A DNA stretch of 64,000 nucleotides from Hydromicrobium sp964517765 (GTDB taxonomy: Bacteria; Actinomycetota; Humimicrobiia; Humimicrobiales; Humimicrobiaceae), in assembly GCA_964517765.1 (NCBI GenBank), contig CAZFEN010000001.1:1-64000 (forward strand), given 5' to 3'. This document shows positions 34,918 through 43,943 of the stretch, in pieces. Numbering within the stretch: the first letter of the stretch is position 1; each line of letters opens with the position of its first letter. A program made the translations under genes and the position numbers. The notes under the pieces were generated by a model. That model was not told the DNA's origin. It saw nothing but the letters and a program-made list of their open reading frames with translations, and did no database searches.

Positions 34918-36074
34918 TATATTTCCTTCAGAGGCTTTCCTGTTTTTTTTGCCAGTTTTCTGCATGATTCGAATTCAGGTGAGATATTTACTTTTTCCCC
35001 TTTGTAAATACCGGTTTTTACCCGGACCTCACCATAAGGCAATTTTATTGTTTTGATTTCTCTGTCAACCAAATATCTTTTAATTTCTTCTCTTCTGATT
35101 CCCAGAGTTGTGGACTCTGAGAATATTTTATCGATTATTTCACACTCCGATTCTCTATCGCATAGAACACATAATTTAAAAGCAGGTCTGTTTTTCTTCA
35201 TGTAGATGGGCTCAATCCATACATCCAACGCCCTGTCTTTAAGCAAAGTTTCCTGTAGATAACCAATAATCTCCGGGGTGCTGTCATCTATATTTGCAGA
35301 AAGTATGATCAAATTTTCTTCATGGGGTTCGATTTTGTCTGTCGCTGCTCCCATCAGAAGCCTTAAAATATTGGGAGTCTCTTTTTTTACTTTACTTCCT
35401 GCTCCGTACCCGATTTTCTCAATCTTCATACCTGGAATCTCGCCAAACTTTGCTCCCAGAGTTTTAATTATGGCGGCACCTGTAGGAGTTGTCACTTCGA
35501 AATCAAAATTACCTCCGTAAACCGGGATTTCTTTTAATATTTCCAATACAGCCGGTGCAGGTACAGGTAATCTGCCATGTGAACTTTCGACAAAACCGCT
35601 GCCCAGCGGAATTTTACTGCTGTAAAATGATTCTATTTTTAAAAATCTTAGGCCTATCGCAGTACTTACGATATCGATTATGGAATCTACTGTCCCGACT
35701 TCATGAAAATGTATCTTGCTTATATCGCAATCATGTATTACTGCTTCTGCTTCTGCAATCAGATGAAAAATATCCAGAGATATTTTTTTTATTTCTTTAT
35801 CGAGGCTGCTTTCGCCGATTATTTTCTTAATATCCTCAAAATTCCGGCATGGCTGTGACCCGGTTACATTGACAGTAAATTTTTTTGCTTTTATGGAACC
35901 GGCTTTTATTTCTTTGCAATCTATATCATATCCGTTAATATCCAGTTTCTTCAGTTCATTTCTTAGAAATAAAAGATCCAGTCCCAGATCACACAGAGCA
36001 CCTACCATCATGTCGCCGCTAATTCCCGAAAAACAATCGATATATAAAATCTTTTCCATTCTGTCTGTATCCAT
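34884..36074 (-). CDS. larC: LarC, nickel-pincer cofactor biosynthesis protein
   Basis: 396 residues, full length and unsplit. Features: IDCFSGISGDMMVGALCDLG at the N-terminus, HFHEVGTVDSIIDIVS (about 122), SSHGRLPVPAPAVLEIL (about 163), TTPTGAAII, ANIDDSTPEIIGY (about 260) and a C-terminal LarC2 part (KIFSESTTLGIRREEI). LarC inserts nickel into pyridinium-3,5-bisthiocarboxylate mononucleotide in a CTP-dependent reaction. In some species the gene is expressed through a frameshift as LarC1/LarC2. Here it is one continuous frame. It is divergent from larE, so both may share a regulatory region at 36075-36220. Confidence 0.92.
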   Translation of the reverse strand: MDTDRMEKILYIDCFSGISGDMMVGALCDLGLDLLFLRNELKKLDINGYDIDCKEIKAGSIKAKKFTVNVTGSQPCRNFEDIKKIIGESSLDKEIKKISLDIFHLIAEAEAVIHDCDISKIHFHEVGTVDSIIDIVSTAIGLRFLKIESFYSSKIPLGSGFVESSHGRLPVPAPAVLEILKEIPVYGGNFDFEVTTPTGAAIIKTLGAKFGEIPGMKIEKIGYGAGSKVKKETPNILRLLMGAATDKIEPHEENLIILSANIDDSTPEIIGYLQETLLKDRALDVWIEPIYMKKNRPAFKLCVLCDRESECEIIDKIFSESTTLGIRREEIKRYLVDREIKTIKLPYGEVRVKTGIYKGEKVNISPEFESCRKLAKKTGKPLKEIYQDAILFFSRR

Positions 36075-36220
36075 GATTCCAAATCCTTTAAAGCTAATAT
36101 GCTTTCGAATAAATTAAATATGCAATCTTTTTAACTTCAGGATATTATTTTACTAAGACTGTTGCAAAAATACAGTTTTTTATATATTTTTTTTATATCT
36201 CAATATAAAAATTGAAAATC

Positions 36221-37033
36221 ATGTACAGTAAAAAAAGTATAATTTCAGAGAAAAAACTTTTAAAGTTAAAGAAAATAATCAGAGAAATGAATTCTGTGGT
36301 CATAGCCTTTTCCGGTGGGACCGACAGCAGTTTCCTTCTGTCTGCAGCCGCAGAAGCGCTTGGAGAAAAAGTAATTGCAGCAACCGCTAAATCGCCTACC
36401 TATCCCGGGAGAGAATTGAAAGAGGCAAAAGCAGTTGCAAATAAATTAGGCTGCAGGCATATAATCATAAACACATACGAACTGGAAATAAAGGAATTCA
36501 TAAATAATTCCAGAAACAGATGTTATTTTTGTAAAAAAGAACTTTTTTTGAAATTAATCTCCTTAAAGAATAAATACAATTTTAACTTTATCGCCGATGG
36601 AACCAATTATAATGATTTAGATACATATCGCCCCGGACTAAAAGCCTTAAAGGAACTGGGAATAAGAATTCCCCTGGCAGAAGCCGGACTGACCAAAGAA
36701 GAAATAAGGGAATACTCCAGATTATTAAACCTGCCAACCTGGAACAAGCCGGCTCTTGCGTGTCTGGCATCCAGACTTCCGTACGGAGAAAAAATATCGA
36801 AAGCTGTGTTAAAAAAAATCGAAAAAGCCGAAGACTTTCTTTGCTCCCTGGGCTTCAAACAGATAAGAATAAGATATCACCATCCCATTGCCAGAATAGA
36901 AATAGAAAAAGATGAAATTCCCAGAATACTTCAACGTAATATCAGGGAAAAAATAATCAGGAAATTAAAAAAGATGAAATTCGAATATATCACTTTAGAT
37001 CTTGAAGGCTACAGATCGGGAAGTATGGATTGA
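36221..37033 (+). CDS. larE: LarE, sulfur-transferring PP-loop enzyme for the nickel-pincer cofactor
   Basis: About 270 residues. The ATP PP-loop FSGGTDSSFL is near residue 31. RCYFCKKELF and DGTNYNDLDTYRPGLKAL follow, and the signature WNKPALACLASRLPYG carries the Cys whose sulfur is sacrificed to the cofactor in the characterised enzyme. LarE sulfurates the pyridinium dicarboxylate precursor. LarB and the lactate racemase LarA are not in the window, so the client enzyme is elsewhere. The start may be TTG at 36212 or ATG at 36221. Neither has a strong ribosome-binding site. Confidence 0.93.
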   Translation: MYSKKSIISEKKLLKLKKIIREMNSVVIAFSGGTDSSFLLSAAAEALGEKVIAATAKSPTYPGRELKEAKAVANKLGCRHIIINTYELEIKEFINNSRNRCYFCKKELFLKLISLKNKYNFNFIADGTNYNDLDTYRPGLKALKELGIRIPLAEAGLTKEEIREYSRLLNLPTWNKPALACLASRLPYGEKISKAVLKKIEKAEDFLCSLGFKQIRIRYHHPIARIEIEKDEIPRILQRNIREKIIRKLKKMKFEYITLDLEGYRSGSMD

Positions 37034-37096
37034 TTATAGCAATATGAAACATCTTACCGTAATCAAGCAGTAATCATAAAACCGGATTAAAAAGTA

Positions 37097-37753
37097 TCAC
37101 TCTATTCTTTTAAGAAATTCTTTATAATTCTTATTGTAGATTTCCTCGATTTCGTCTTTTCTAAGACCCGAACCCAGACCTACTCTTTCCTGCATCCCCG
37201 ATCTAAATAAATCATTATGGCTGTGAGCATCGCTATTTATTAAAAATTTGACTCCTGCTTCTCTGCCTATGCTTACCACCAATCCATTAGTAAGGCTGTG
37301 GCCGGCTCTTGAGGAAATTTCTATAAAAATACCATTCTGGGCGGCAAGTTTTGCTTCCTCTAATTTTAACATACCCGGATGGGCTAAAAAATCTATATAT
37401 TTTGATTTAACTGCTTCCATGTTTGTACCCGGTTCTACATTTTCCGTAATACTCTCTCCGTGGACTGCAACTATTTTTGCTCCCAGCTCTCTTGCTGCTC
37501 CGGCCATATCATCTATGCTCTTTGATGGAACATTGGTCAGCTCTACCCCCGGAATCGCATTTATATCCCAATACTTCTCTGCGAGTTCACAGTCCTTTTT
37601 TATTCTTGAAATTATAAAATCAAGATTCGAGTAGCTTCCGTGATCGGTCAGGGCTATGCATCGATATCCACAGACAACTGCAAACCTGACAAGCTCGATG
37701 GGGCTGTTTTTACCATCCGATAAAAATGTATGGGTATGAAAATCATATATCAT
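37097..37753 (-). CDS. PHP-domain phosphoesterase
   Basis: About 218 residues. The four PHP motifs are visible: DFHTHTFLSDG at the start, ALTDHGSYSN (about 38), VAVHGESI and FLAHPGM in the middle, and INSDAHSH near residue 180. These make a trinuclear metal site. Stand-alone PHP proteins include histidinol phosphatases and various nucleotide or cyclic-diester phosphatases; the substrate here is unknown. The frame continues to 37813, but I chose the ATG at 37753, with AAAGGAAA before it, because the first metal motif must be near the N-terminus. Confidence 0.9.
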   Translation of the reverse strand: MIYDFHTHTFLSDGKNSPIELVRFAVVCGYRCIALTDHGSYSNLDFIISRIKKDCELAEKYWDINAIPGVELTNVPSKSIDDMAGAARELGAKIVAVHGESITENVEPGTNMEAVKSKYIDFLAHPGMLKLEEAKLAAQNGIFIEISSRAGHSLTNGLVVSIGREAGVKFLINSDAHSHNDLFRSGMQERVGLGSGLRKDEIEEIYNKNYKEFLKRIE

Positions 37754-37880
37754 AAAGAATTTTCCTTTCCAATCTGCTTCAGATAAAGAAAATAATAAGG
37801 TTAATTCTATCAATATTATAGATTTAAAACTATAATTTTATTAATATTGGAAAAAGATTTAAAGGAATAAAAACTAAAAA

Positions 37881-38558
37881 TTGTTTGATTCATTAATAGA
37901 AATAATTGGCTTTTCGGTCTGCCACCAGCTTTCTTCAAGAAGCCTTATGATTGGTAAAATTGTCCTGCCGGTTTGTGCGAGATGCAGTGGTATTTATATC
38001 GGGTTTATCATCACAGCCATTATTTTACTGGTAATGTATAGAAAAAAAGAAAATGGCCTTCCGCCTCTTTATGTCCTTGTGGTCCTTGCACTTTTTTTCC
38101 TGTCTACCCTGATCGATGGTATTGCTTCGAATTTTGGTCTATATGAGACAAGCAATAATTTAAGATTCATAACCGGTTTTCTTTGTGGGTCATCCATTAT
38201 GGTAATCATTTATCCTATCTTTACATTTCAATATTACAAACAGTCAAAACCGAAAAGAATATTCAATAGTGCGGGCGGATTTATGATTTATATCCTGACA
38301 ATTACGGTATTTATTGTCATCACTCTTATCAGGTTCGATTTCATGGGTCGTTTTTACTACTATTTTATTACATTTTCGATTCTTTTTACTTTTTATTTTA
38401 TCAATATGGTACTTGTGCTACTGATCCCGCCATTTTCTCAAAAAGCGCACAGGCTTGCCAGTAAGCACTTGATCTTGCCTTCGGTTATAGCGATTGCCCT
38501 TTCGTCAATAGAATTGCTTGGCTCCTACTGGTTTCACAGGTTTATTACGAACTTCTGA
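37881..38558 (+). CDS. DUF2085 membrane protein
   Basis: 225 residues with about six hydrophobic helices. The family signature is clear at the N-terminus: VCHQLSSRSLMIGKIVLPVC followed by ARCSGIYIGF, giving a CH...C..C pattern that might bind a metal. The function of DUF2085 is unknown. The start is TTG preceded by AAAGGAA at a longish distance. The next gene, on the opposite strand, is a PAP2-like protein. Confidence 0.82.
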   Translation: MFDSLIEIIGFSVCHQLSSRSLMIGKIVLPVCARCSGIYIGFIITAIILLVMYRKKENGLPPLYVLVVLALFFLSTLIDGIASNFGLYETSNNLRFITGFLCGSSIMVIIYPIFTFQYYKQSKPKRIFNSAGGFMIYILTITVFIVITLIRFDFMGRFYYYFITFSILFTFYFINMVLVLLIPPFSQKAHRLASKHLILPSVIAIALSSIELLGSYWFHRFITNF

Positions 38559-38585
38559 TCTTCAGGCTTAAACCGGATATCCGGC

Positions 38586-39176
38586 CTAAAACAAATTTAT
38601 TAATCCGTAATTATGATAGATAAAAAAGGTAGTTATGGTGGAGATTCCCACACCGAAGATTACCTGATTGACTGTATGTTCTTTGATTCTTACTCTTGCC
38701 CAACCTATTACAGGAATAAGGGGGACCATGAGCAGCATCCATCTGCCGAATAAAATATTAAAAGTAATGACTATAAAAGTTATCCAGCTGGTATGAAGAC
38801 TGATTTTCCAGAAATAGGTTATGATAGTCAAAATAACAGTAGAGACTACGCTTACTGCAAATATGGATTTTAGGAATAAAGGAGCTCCCAGAGTATATAA
38901 AATAAGGTAACCTACTATATGACAGATACTTATTATAATTAGGGGTTTAATTCTTTCTTTCTTATTTAGAACGTGAAAATCAATTATTGTATTCCTTTTC
39001 AATAAAAAAAATATATAAAAATAAGGAATTAAAAAGCTAAACAATAAACATATAAAAGCCCAGCTTATGGCACTTCTTATATTATCCACAACTTTAAGAC
39101 AAACAATAAAGGAAACCGGGATTGAAATGAATGTACCATCAAAAATATGTGATAATATTCTTGCAAATTTATTCAT
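38586..39176 (-). CDS. PAP2-like membrane phosphatase
   Basis: 196 residues, about six helices. The PAP2 signature is loose but present: KKERIKP, then KISLHT (replacing PSGH) and WARVRIKEHTVNQVIFG (SRxxxxxH type). The distribution fits small integral phosphatases that act on undecaprenyl pyrophosphate or other prenyl or lipid phosphates. The first Lys-Arg-Pro motif is imperfect, so activity is not certain. It starts with ATG at 39176, at the edge of a very AT-rich stretch. Confidence 0.65.
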   Translation of the reverse strand: MNKFARILSHIFDGTFISIPVSFIVCLKVVDNIRSAISWAFICLLFSFLIPYFYIFFLLKRNTIIDFHVLNKKERIKPLIIISICHIVGYLILYTLGAPLFLKSIFAVSVVSTVILTIITYFWKISLHTSWITFIVITFNILFGRWMLLMVPLIPVIGWARVRIKEHTVNQVIFGVGISTITTFFIYHNYGLINLF

Positions 39177-39315
39177 TTTTCTTCAACTTTAAAATTTTCT
39201 AATATTAATAATTTTTTATTAAATTTACAATTTAACATAATTAATATTTAAACACTTTTAATAATTAGTAATTTTTTAAGTAATGCTAATATAATATTTC
39301 TTATTATTACATTTT

Positions 39316-40317
39316 TTACATTATACTTTTTATCCATTCAGGTAGATATTGTATACCTACCGGTATGATAGATATAATTATAATTCCAATAGTAGTCCTT
39401 ATAGTTTTAAAGTTCGTAGGCCAAATATTTAAAGAATTGATTCTTTTTTTATATAGAATCAACTTATCAATCTTTTCAAACTCAATTATATTAATCTCTT
39501 CTATATTTTTATCTAAAAAACTGTTATGTTCTTTCTGTATTCGATAGTTCATTTCATCCAAAGCTTTTTTCTTTTCTAAAAAAAGTTTCTTCCTAATTGG
39601 AATTTCAGGTATTAGAAACATACTTATCATAATGATCGCTGAGAAAGAACAATAGCCTATTATTAATTTCCCCATAGGTAGAACCTTTGCAAATATTATG
39701 CTAGTAATACAAACAGATATATATATGCTTCCTATGATTGCAACTTCATATGCAATGTTTCTTAAAAATATTATTGATATATTTTCTCTATACCACAACC
39801 CTACTTTCACTAGTCTCCCTAATCTTATAGAATATACAAAATAAGTTATTAGGGAATATAAAGAAAAACCTGTAATGAAATTTATTGAAAATAAAAATAT
39901 AGATAACAATATAAGAAGTATTTTATTACCCTCCCAAGAACCTAATACTTTAGGAGCAAGTCCAATAAGAGATCCATAAATAACCCCTGAAATGCACATT
40001 AATTTTAAATTAAAAATTTCTTTTAAAAATCTATCTGACATATTTCTTTTTTCTTTTATTTCTTTTCCAATTAATATAAATTTAAAGAACTCAAAAGAAT
40101 TTTTTAAAACGTATTTGCCAATATTCAAGAGTCCCCATAGCAAAAATGCATTTGCACAAAACAGGAGTATAATAAACGTTGAATCTTTAATGTTTTTTGT
40201 AAAAAACCATTGTAAAAAAATATAAGATAATCCAACAATTATTGGTGCAATAATTAAAATTAGATGAATAGATTTTCTATCGAAAAAAAAATTATTATAA
40301 AAAATTTTATTTTTCAT
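39316..40317 (-). CDS. Unknown multi-pass membrane protein
   Basis: 333 residues, about eight hydrophobic segments, the last at the extreme C-terminus. A charged central stretch (about 245-285, rich in Lys/Glu) is predicted cytoplasmic. No family recognised. Base composition is distinctly more AT-rich than the flanking housekeeping genes, and together with the following hydrolase it may be a recent acquisition. Its start ATG lies at 40317 with AGGGAGAT upstream. Confidence 0.5.
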   Translation of the reverse strand: MKNKIFYNNFFFDRKSIHLILIIAPIIVGLSYIFLQWFFTKNIKDSTFIILLFCANAFLLWGLLNIGKYVLKNSFEFFKFILIGKEIKEKRNMSDRFLKEIFNLKLMCISGVIYGSLIGLAPKVLGSWEGNKILLILLSIFLFSINFITGFSLYSLITYFVYSIRLGRLVKVGLWYRENISIIFLRNIAYEVAIIGSIYISVCITSIIFAKVLPMGKLIIGYCSFSAIIMISMFLIPEIPIRKKLFLEKKKALDEMNYRIQKEHNSFLDKNIEEINIIEFEKIDKLILYKKRINSLNIWPTNFKTIRTTIGIIIISIIPVGIQYLPEWIKSIM

Positions 40318-40474
40318 AAAATCTCCCTATATTTTTAAGTACATATTATTTATATTAATTTCAATTTTAAATAAACGATAAAGATAATTCTTTATGAGTA
40401 TTCTTATTTTACTTTCTAATTAGAAACACTATAAAATACATTTAAATATAGAGGATTCATTTAATTATTATTGT

Positions 40475-41422
40475 TTAACCAATATTTATAAAATCTATCA
40501 ATATTTTATTAACAACTTGATGTTTTTCTTCAATACTGTCATGTCCTGCTTCATCTATAATTTCTAAACTGGAATTTTTAATATAATTATTAAATCCATA
40601 GGCAGAATCAACATTTATCCATTTATCATTTTTGCCCCAGATTATAAGAGTAGGAATATTTATACTTTCTAAAAAAGTTTTGATATTATATCTATTAAGA
40701 CCATTCATAAAACCTTTTATGATTTTTAAAAAAACTTTATTTGAATTTTTTATTCTGAAAGGTGTCAAATAATTAACAATAATATTTTCATTAATGAATG
40801 AATTATTATAAATTAACGTTCTTAAAATTTTAATGAAATTAGATTTTTTTACAAAGAAGTGATAATACATAACATTTATTATTTGATAATTAACAAAGGT
40901 TAGGATAAACCTAAAGCGGTTTCTAAAACCAAATCCATCAATCAGAACCAGTTTTTCAAACTTATCGGGACATAAGCCATAAGCTAATAACACTATTTCA
41001 CCGCCCATTGAATGACCGATGGCCACCACTTTACCAATTTTTTTCTTAGTAATAAAATCTAATAATATTCTGGCTTGTTCTATCAATGTATAATCAGAAT
41101 TTAGCATCCTTTCAGAATATCCATGGCCCTTCAAATCTAATACATATACTTTATGATACTTTGAAAGTTCTTCAATGCCATATCTAAATGTAAATATATT
41201 TGCTCCAAGGCCATGAATGAAAATAATACTTTTACCTTTATTGCCTCTTTCTACATAATGAATATTCACTCCTCTTAATTTTATTAAGCTACCTTCTGTT
41301 TTAATTTGATTTAAATCTATATTAATAAACTTATTAACTCTAAAGACAACATAACGATAATATATAAAAATAATTATTACTATAAAACAAATTGGAAATA
41401 AATAATAAAATGTTTCTGTCAT
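40475..41422 (-). CDS. Membrane-anchored alpha/beta hydrolase
   Basis: 315 residues. One transmembrane helix (about 6-26) precedes an alpha/beta-hydrolase domain: IFIHGLGANIFTFRYGIEEL (oxyanion region), the nucleophile elbow AIGHSMGGEIV near residue 138, IIWGKNDKWINVD with the catalytic Asp, and DEAGHDSIEEKHQ with the catalytic His near the C-terminus. The triad Ser-Asp-His is complete. The substrate is unknown; a lipase or esterase is possible. It is in the AT-rich stretch, 157 bases upstream of the unknown membrane gene on the same strand. Confidence 0.85.
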   Translation of the reverse strand: MTETFYYLFPICFIVIIIFIYYRYVVFRVNKFINIDLNQIKTEGSLIKLRGVNIHYVERGNKGKSIIFIHGLGANIFTFRYGIEELSKYHKVYVLDLKGHGYSERMLNSDYTLIEQARILLDFITKKKIGKVVAIGHSMGGEIVLLAYGLCPDKFEKLVLIDGFGFRNRFRFILTFVNYQIINVMYYHFFVKKSNFIKILRTLIYNNSFINENIIVNYLTPFRIKNSNKVFLKIIKGFMNGLNRYNIKTFLESINIPTLIIWGKNDKWINVDSAYGFNNYIKNSSLEIIDEAGHDSIEEKHQVVNKILIDFINIG

Positions 41423-41531
41423 AATTTTTTCTTCTATAAGAATTTAATATTTTTAAGGTTTTTACTATAAATATTTATTTAAAAAACCGTATATACTTCT
41501 CTTGCTAGAATAATCCCTATCAAATAAGAAA

Positions 41532-41551
41532 GACTCCTTTAACTAGGAGTC
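41532..41551 (-). terminator. Terminator after the PAS-GGDEF gene
   Basis: On the minus strand GACTCCT and AGGAGTC pair over 7 bp around a six-base loop, followed by TTTCTTATTT. It lies 45 bases after the stop of the GGDEF gene. Confidence 0.6.
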
Positions 41552-41595
41552 CATTATATTAAAATGAATCAATTTTTAAAACAAGTTTAAGTATA

Positions 41596-42441
41596 TTATT
41601 CCATTACTTTTTCATTGGATTTCTTGGCCAGATAGACTTTCTTATCTGCTTCTACCATGAAATTTTTAATACTGCATCCTTCCTTATAATACTCTATACC
41701 CATACTCAGGTCTGTATTCTGGCAGTTTAATCCTAAAAACTTTTCTCTTATTCTGCATGCAATTTCCTGTGCGATTTTTCCCTCTGCCTGGTTTATTATT
41801 ATTAGAAATTCGTCTCCTCCGAATCGGAAACCCAGATCGACACCTTCTCTTATGTTTTTACGGATAATGCTCCCCAGGCTTTTAAGCAGTTTATTTCCAC
41901 TCTCATGACCATTATGGTCATTATATTTTTTAAAATTATCGATATCGAACATTATAATTGCTACTTTTTCTTTTTTTCTTCTTCCCCTGCTGATTTCCTC
42001 GTTAAGCCTTCTGTCCAGATACCTGATATTATATAATCCGGTCAAATAATCGAGATATGTAGATCTTACCAGTTTCTTTTGAAGCTTCTTATATGAAGTT
42101 ATGTCAGTGAGAGTAGTAACCACGTATAAAATATTTCCATCGTCATCCCTTACGGGGGAATTACTCGCCAGTGTGTTAACTATGGTTCCATCACTTCTCA
42201 AGAATTCTATTTCATAATTTAGCGCCGTTTTGCTATTAACAATTTTTTTAAACCTTTTTCCTTTATGTTTTGGTGAAAGAATACTTAAATACCTTTTACC
42301 TACAAGCATGTTCGGATCATATCCATAATCCCTTATCTTTTCATTTACAAAAAGGATATTGTTTTTAATGTCTTTTATTACAAATATTTCATTTGTATTC
42401 TGAAGTATTTTTTCTATATAAGGTAAAAACTTCTTTAACAT
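41596..42441 (-). CDS. PAS-GGDEF diguanylate cyclase
   Basis: 281 residues. A PAS domain (about 8-120) contains IKDIKNNILFVNEKIRD and the PAC-like VTTLTDITSYKK. The GGDEF domain (about 125-280) has DYLTGLYNIRYLD, MFDIDNFKKYND, GHESGNKLL and the active-site FGGDEF. It should make cyclic di-GMP. The inhibitory I-site usually read as RxxD five residues upstream is RxxxD here, so product inhibition may be absent. No membrane helix: a cytoplasmic sensor. A second c-di-GMP-related gene lies at 45.7 kb. Confidence 0.92.
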   Translation of the reverse strand: MLKKFLPYIEKILQNTNEIFVIKDIKNNILFVNEKIRDYGYDPNMLVGKRYLSILSPKHKGKRFKKIVNSKTALNYEIEFLRSDGTIVNTLASNSPVRDDDGNILYVVTTLTDITSYKKLQKKLVRSTYLDYLTGLYNIRYLDRRLNEEISRGRRKKEKVAIIMFDIDNFKKYNDHNGHESGNKLLKSLGSIIRKNIREGVDLGFRFGGDEFLIIINQAEGKIAQEIACRIREKFLGLNCQNTDLSMGIEYYKEGCSIKNFMVEADKKVYLAKKSNEKVME

Positions 42442-42506
42442 TTTATCCCGTTAAAAAACTATAGAAAATTTATAAATTTATATAATTCTAATAGATTTAA
42501 AGTACT

Positions 42507-42534
42507 TTGACAAATAAATCAACGAAAATATTAT
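42507..42534 (+). promoter_or_regulatory. Sigma-70-type promoter upstream of nifS
   Basis: TTGACA, a 16-base spacer and TATTAT (with an overlapping TATAAT at 42534-42539 at a longer spacing). It is about 150 bases before the cysteine desulfurase start, leaving a leader of about 130 bases in which I recognise no structured RNA. Confidence 0.5.
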
Positions 42535-42685
42535 ATAATATAATAATATTTAATTATAGTAAATATGCTTGAAAGATATTAATTCATTACCGCCCTACTC
42601 CCTGGTACAGGATGCATAAATTATTGACAGTAGTCAAAATCAGTGATAGTTTTTTCTTCACTGTTAAAAACAATAAAATAAAACC

Positions 42686-43867
42686 ATGAATGAGAATTCA
42701 AAATATATATATTTTGATCATAGTGCCACTACCCCTGTACTGCCGGATGTAGTAAAAGTAATAGACGATTGCTATACCACTTATTACGGTAACGCATCCG
42801 AACCACATTCGCCCGGAATCAAAGCCGGGGAAATTCTTGAACATTCAAGAGAGATAATAGGTAAATCTCTGGGTGCCAATTCAAAAGAAATAATTTTTAC
42901 CGGCAGCGGAACAGAAAGTGATAACCTTGCAATAATCGGGGCAGCCGAAGCATATAGGAAGAAAGGCAACCATATAATTACTTCGGAAATCGAACACCCT
43001 GCCGTTCATATGCCCCTCAAAAAACTTTCCCGGTGCGGTTTTAAAGTCACCTATATTCCTGTCGATAGATTTGGAATGGTCGATCCCTCTGATATCAAAA
43101 AATCCATAACCTCCAAAACCATTCTGGCAACAATCATGCACGCAAATAATATTGTCGGGACCATACAGCCTATCAGCGAAATAGGAAAAATATTGAAAGA
43201 ACACGGTATTATATTTCACACGGATGCAGTTCAGACCTTTACAAATATAAAAACAGACGTTAATAAATTGAATATTGACCTGCTTTCACTTTCCGGCCAT
43301 AAGATATATGGACCAAAGGGAGTAGGCGCTCTTTATATAAGAAAGGGTACCAGAATAATGCCGCAGATCCTTGGAGGGGGACATGAAAGAGGAATAAGAT
43401 CCGGTACCGAAAACATACCGGGAATTGCAGGACTGGCAAAAGCTGTGGAAATAGGGCAGAGAAATCTTTCAGATAGAATAATAAAAATCACAAAAATGAG
43501 GGATTATCTTATAAGTGGCGTTCTGAGTAAAATAGATGATGTCAAATTTAATGGCCATCCTTCCGAAAGACTACCCGGAAATTGCAATTTTTCATTTAAA
43601 TATATAGAAGGAGAATCAATAGTATTAAAACTCGATTATGCCGGTATTGCAGCATCGAGTGGTTCCGCCTGCTCCTCTTCATCATTGAAACCTTCGCATA
43701 CACTGGTCGCAATGGGACTTTCGGGCGAGGAGGCTTATGGCTCCCTGAGAATAACTCTTGGTTTCGAGAATATAAAAGAAGAAATAGATTATTTTCTTGA
43801 AGTTATCCAAAAAATAATATCGGACCTGAGAAGAATCTCCCCTTTATATAAGAATAAAGTAAATTAA
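42686..43867 (+). CDS. nifS: Cysteine desulfurase (NifS/IscS class I)
   Basis: 393 residues. Motifs: FDHSATTPV at the N-terminus, GSGTESDNLAI, HTDAVQTF, LSGHKIYGPKGVGALY with the PLP-binding Lys, and the catalytic-loop Cys in AASSGSACSSSSLKPSHTL. It takes sulfur from cysteine for Fe-S clusters or thio-modified tRNA. No scaffold protein (IscU/NifU) or mnmA follows; the next gene downstream is nadE. NAD synthesis also needs a desulfurase for NadA/NadB clusters in some bacteria, so the pairing may be meaningful, but nadA and nadB are absent here. Confidence 0.95.
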   Translation: MNENSKYIYFDHSATTPVLPDVVKVIDDCYTTYYGNASEPHSPGIKAGEILEHSREIIGKSLGANSKEIIFTGSGTESDNLAIIGAAEAYRKKGNHIITSEIEHPAVHMPLKKLSRCGFKVTYIPVDRFGMVDPSDIKKSITSKTILATIMHANNIVGTIQPISEIGKILKEHGIIFHTDAVQTFTNIKTDVNKLNIDLLSLSGHKIYGPKGVGALYIRKGTRIMPQILGGGHERGIRSGTENIPGIAGLAKAVEIGQRNLSDRIIKITKMRDYLISGVLSKIDDVKFNGHPSERLPGNCNFSFKYIEGESIVLKLDYAGIAASSGSACSSSSLKPSHTLVAMGLSGEEAYGSLRITLGFENIKEEIDYFLEVIQKIISDLRRISPLYKNKVN

Positions 43868-43943
43868 CAAAAAGAGTTATAATTTAGAATATAATTAAGA
43901 AATTTAAAGTTTACGGTAAATTTATCTTAAAAAGGAGGAAAAA

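Noticed and set aside
41596..42441. Product-inhibition I-site of the diguanylate cyclase
   Set aside because: The required RxxD spacing upstream of GGDEF is not met (RxxxD), so I did not annotate it.
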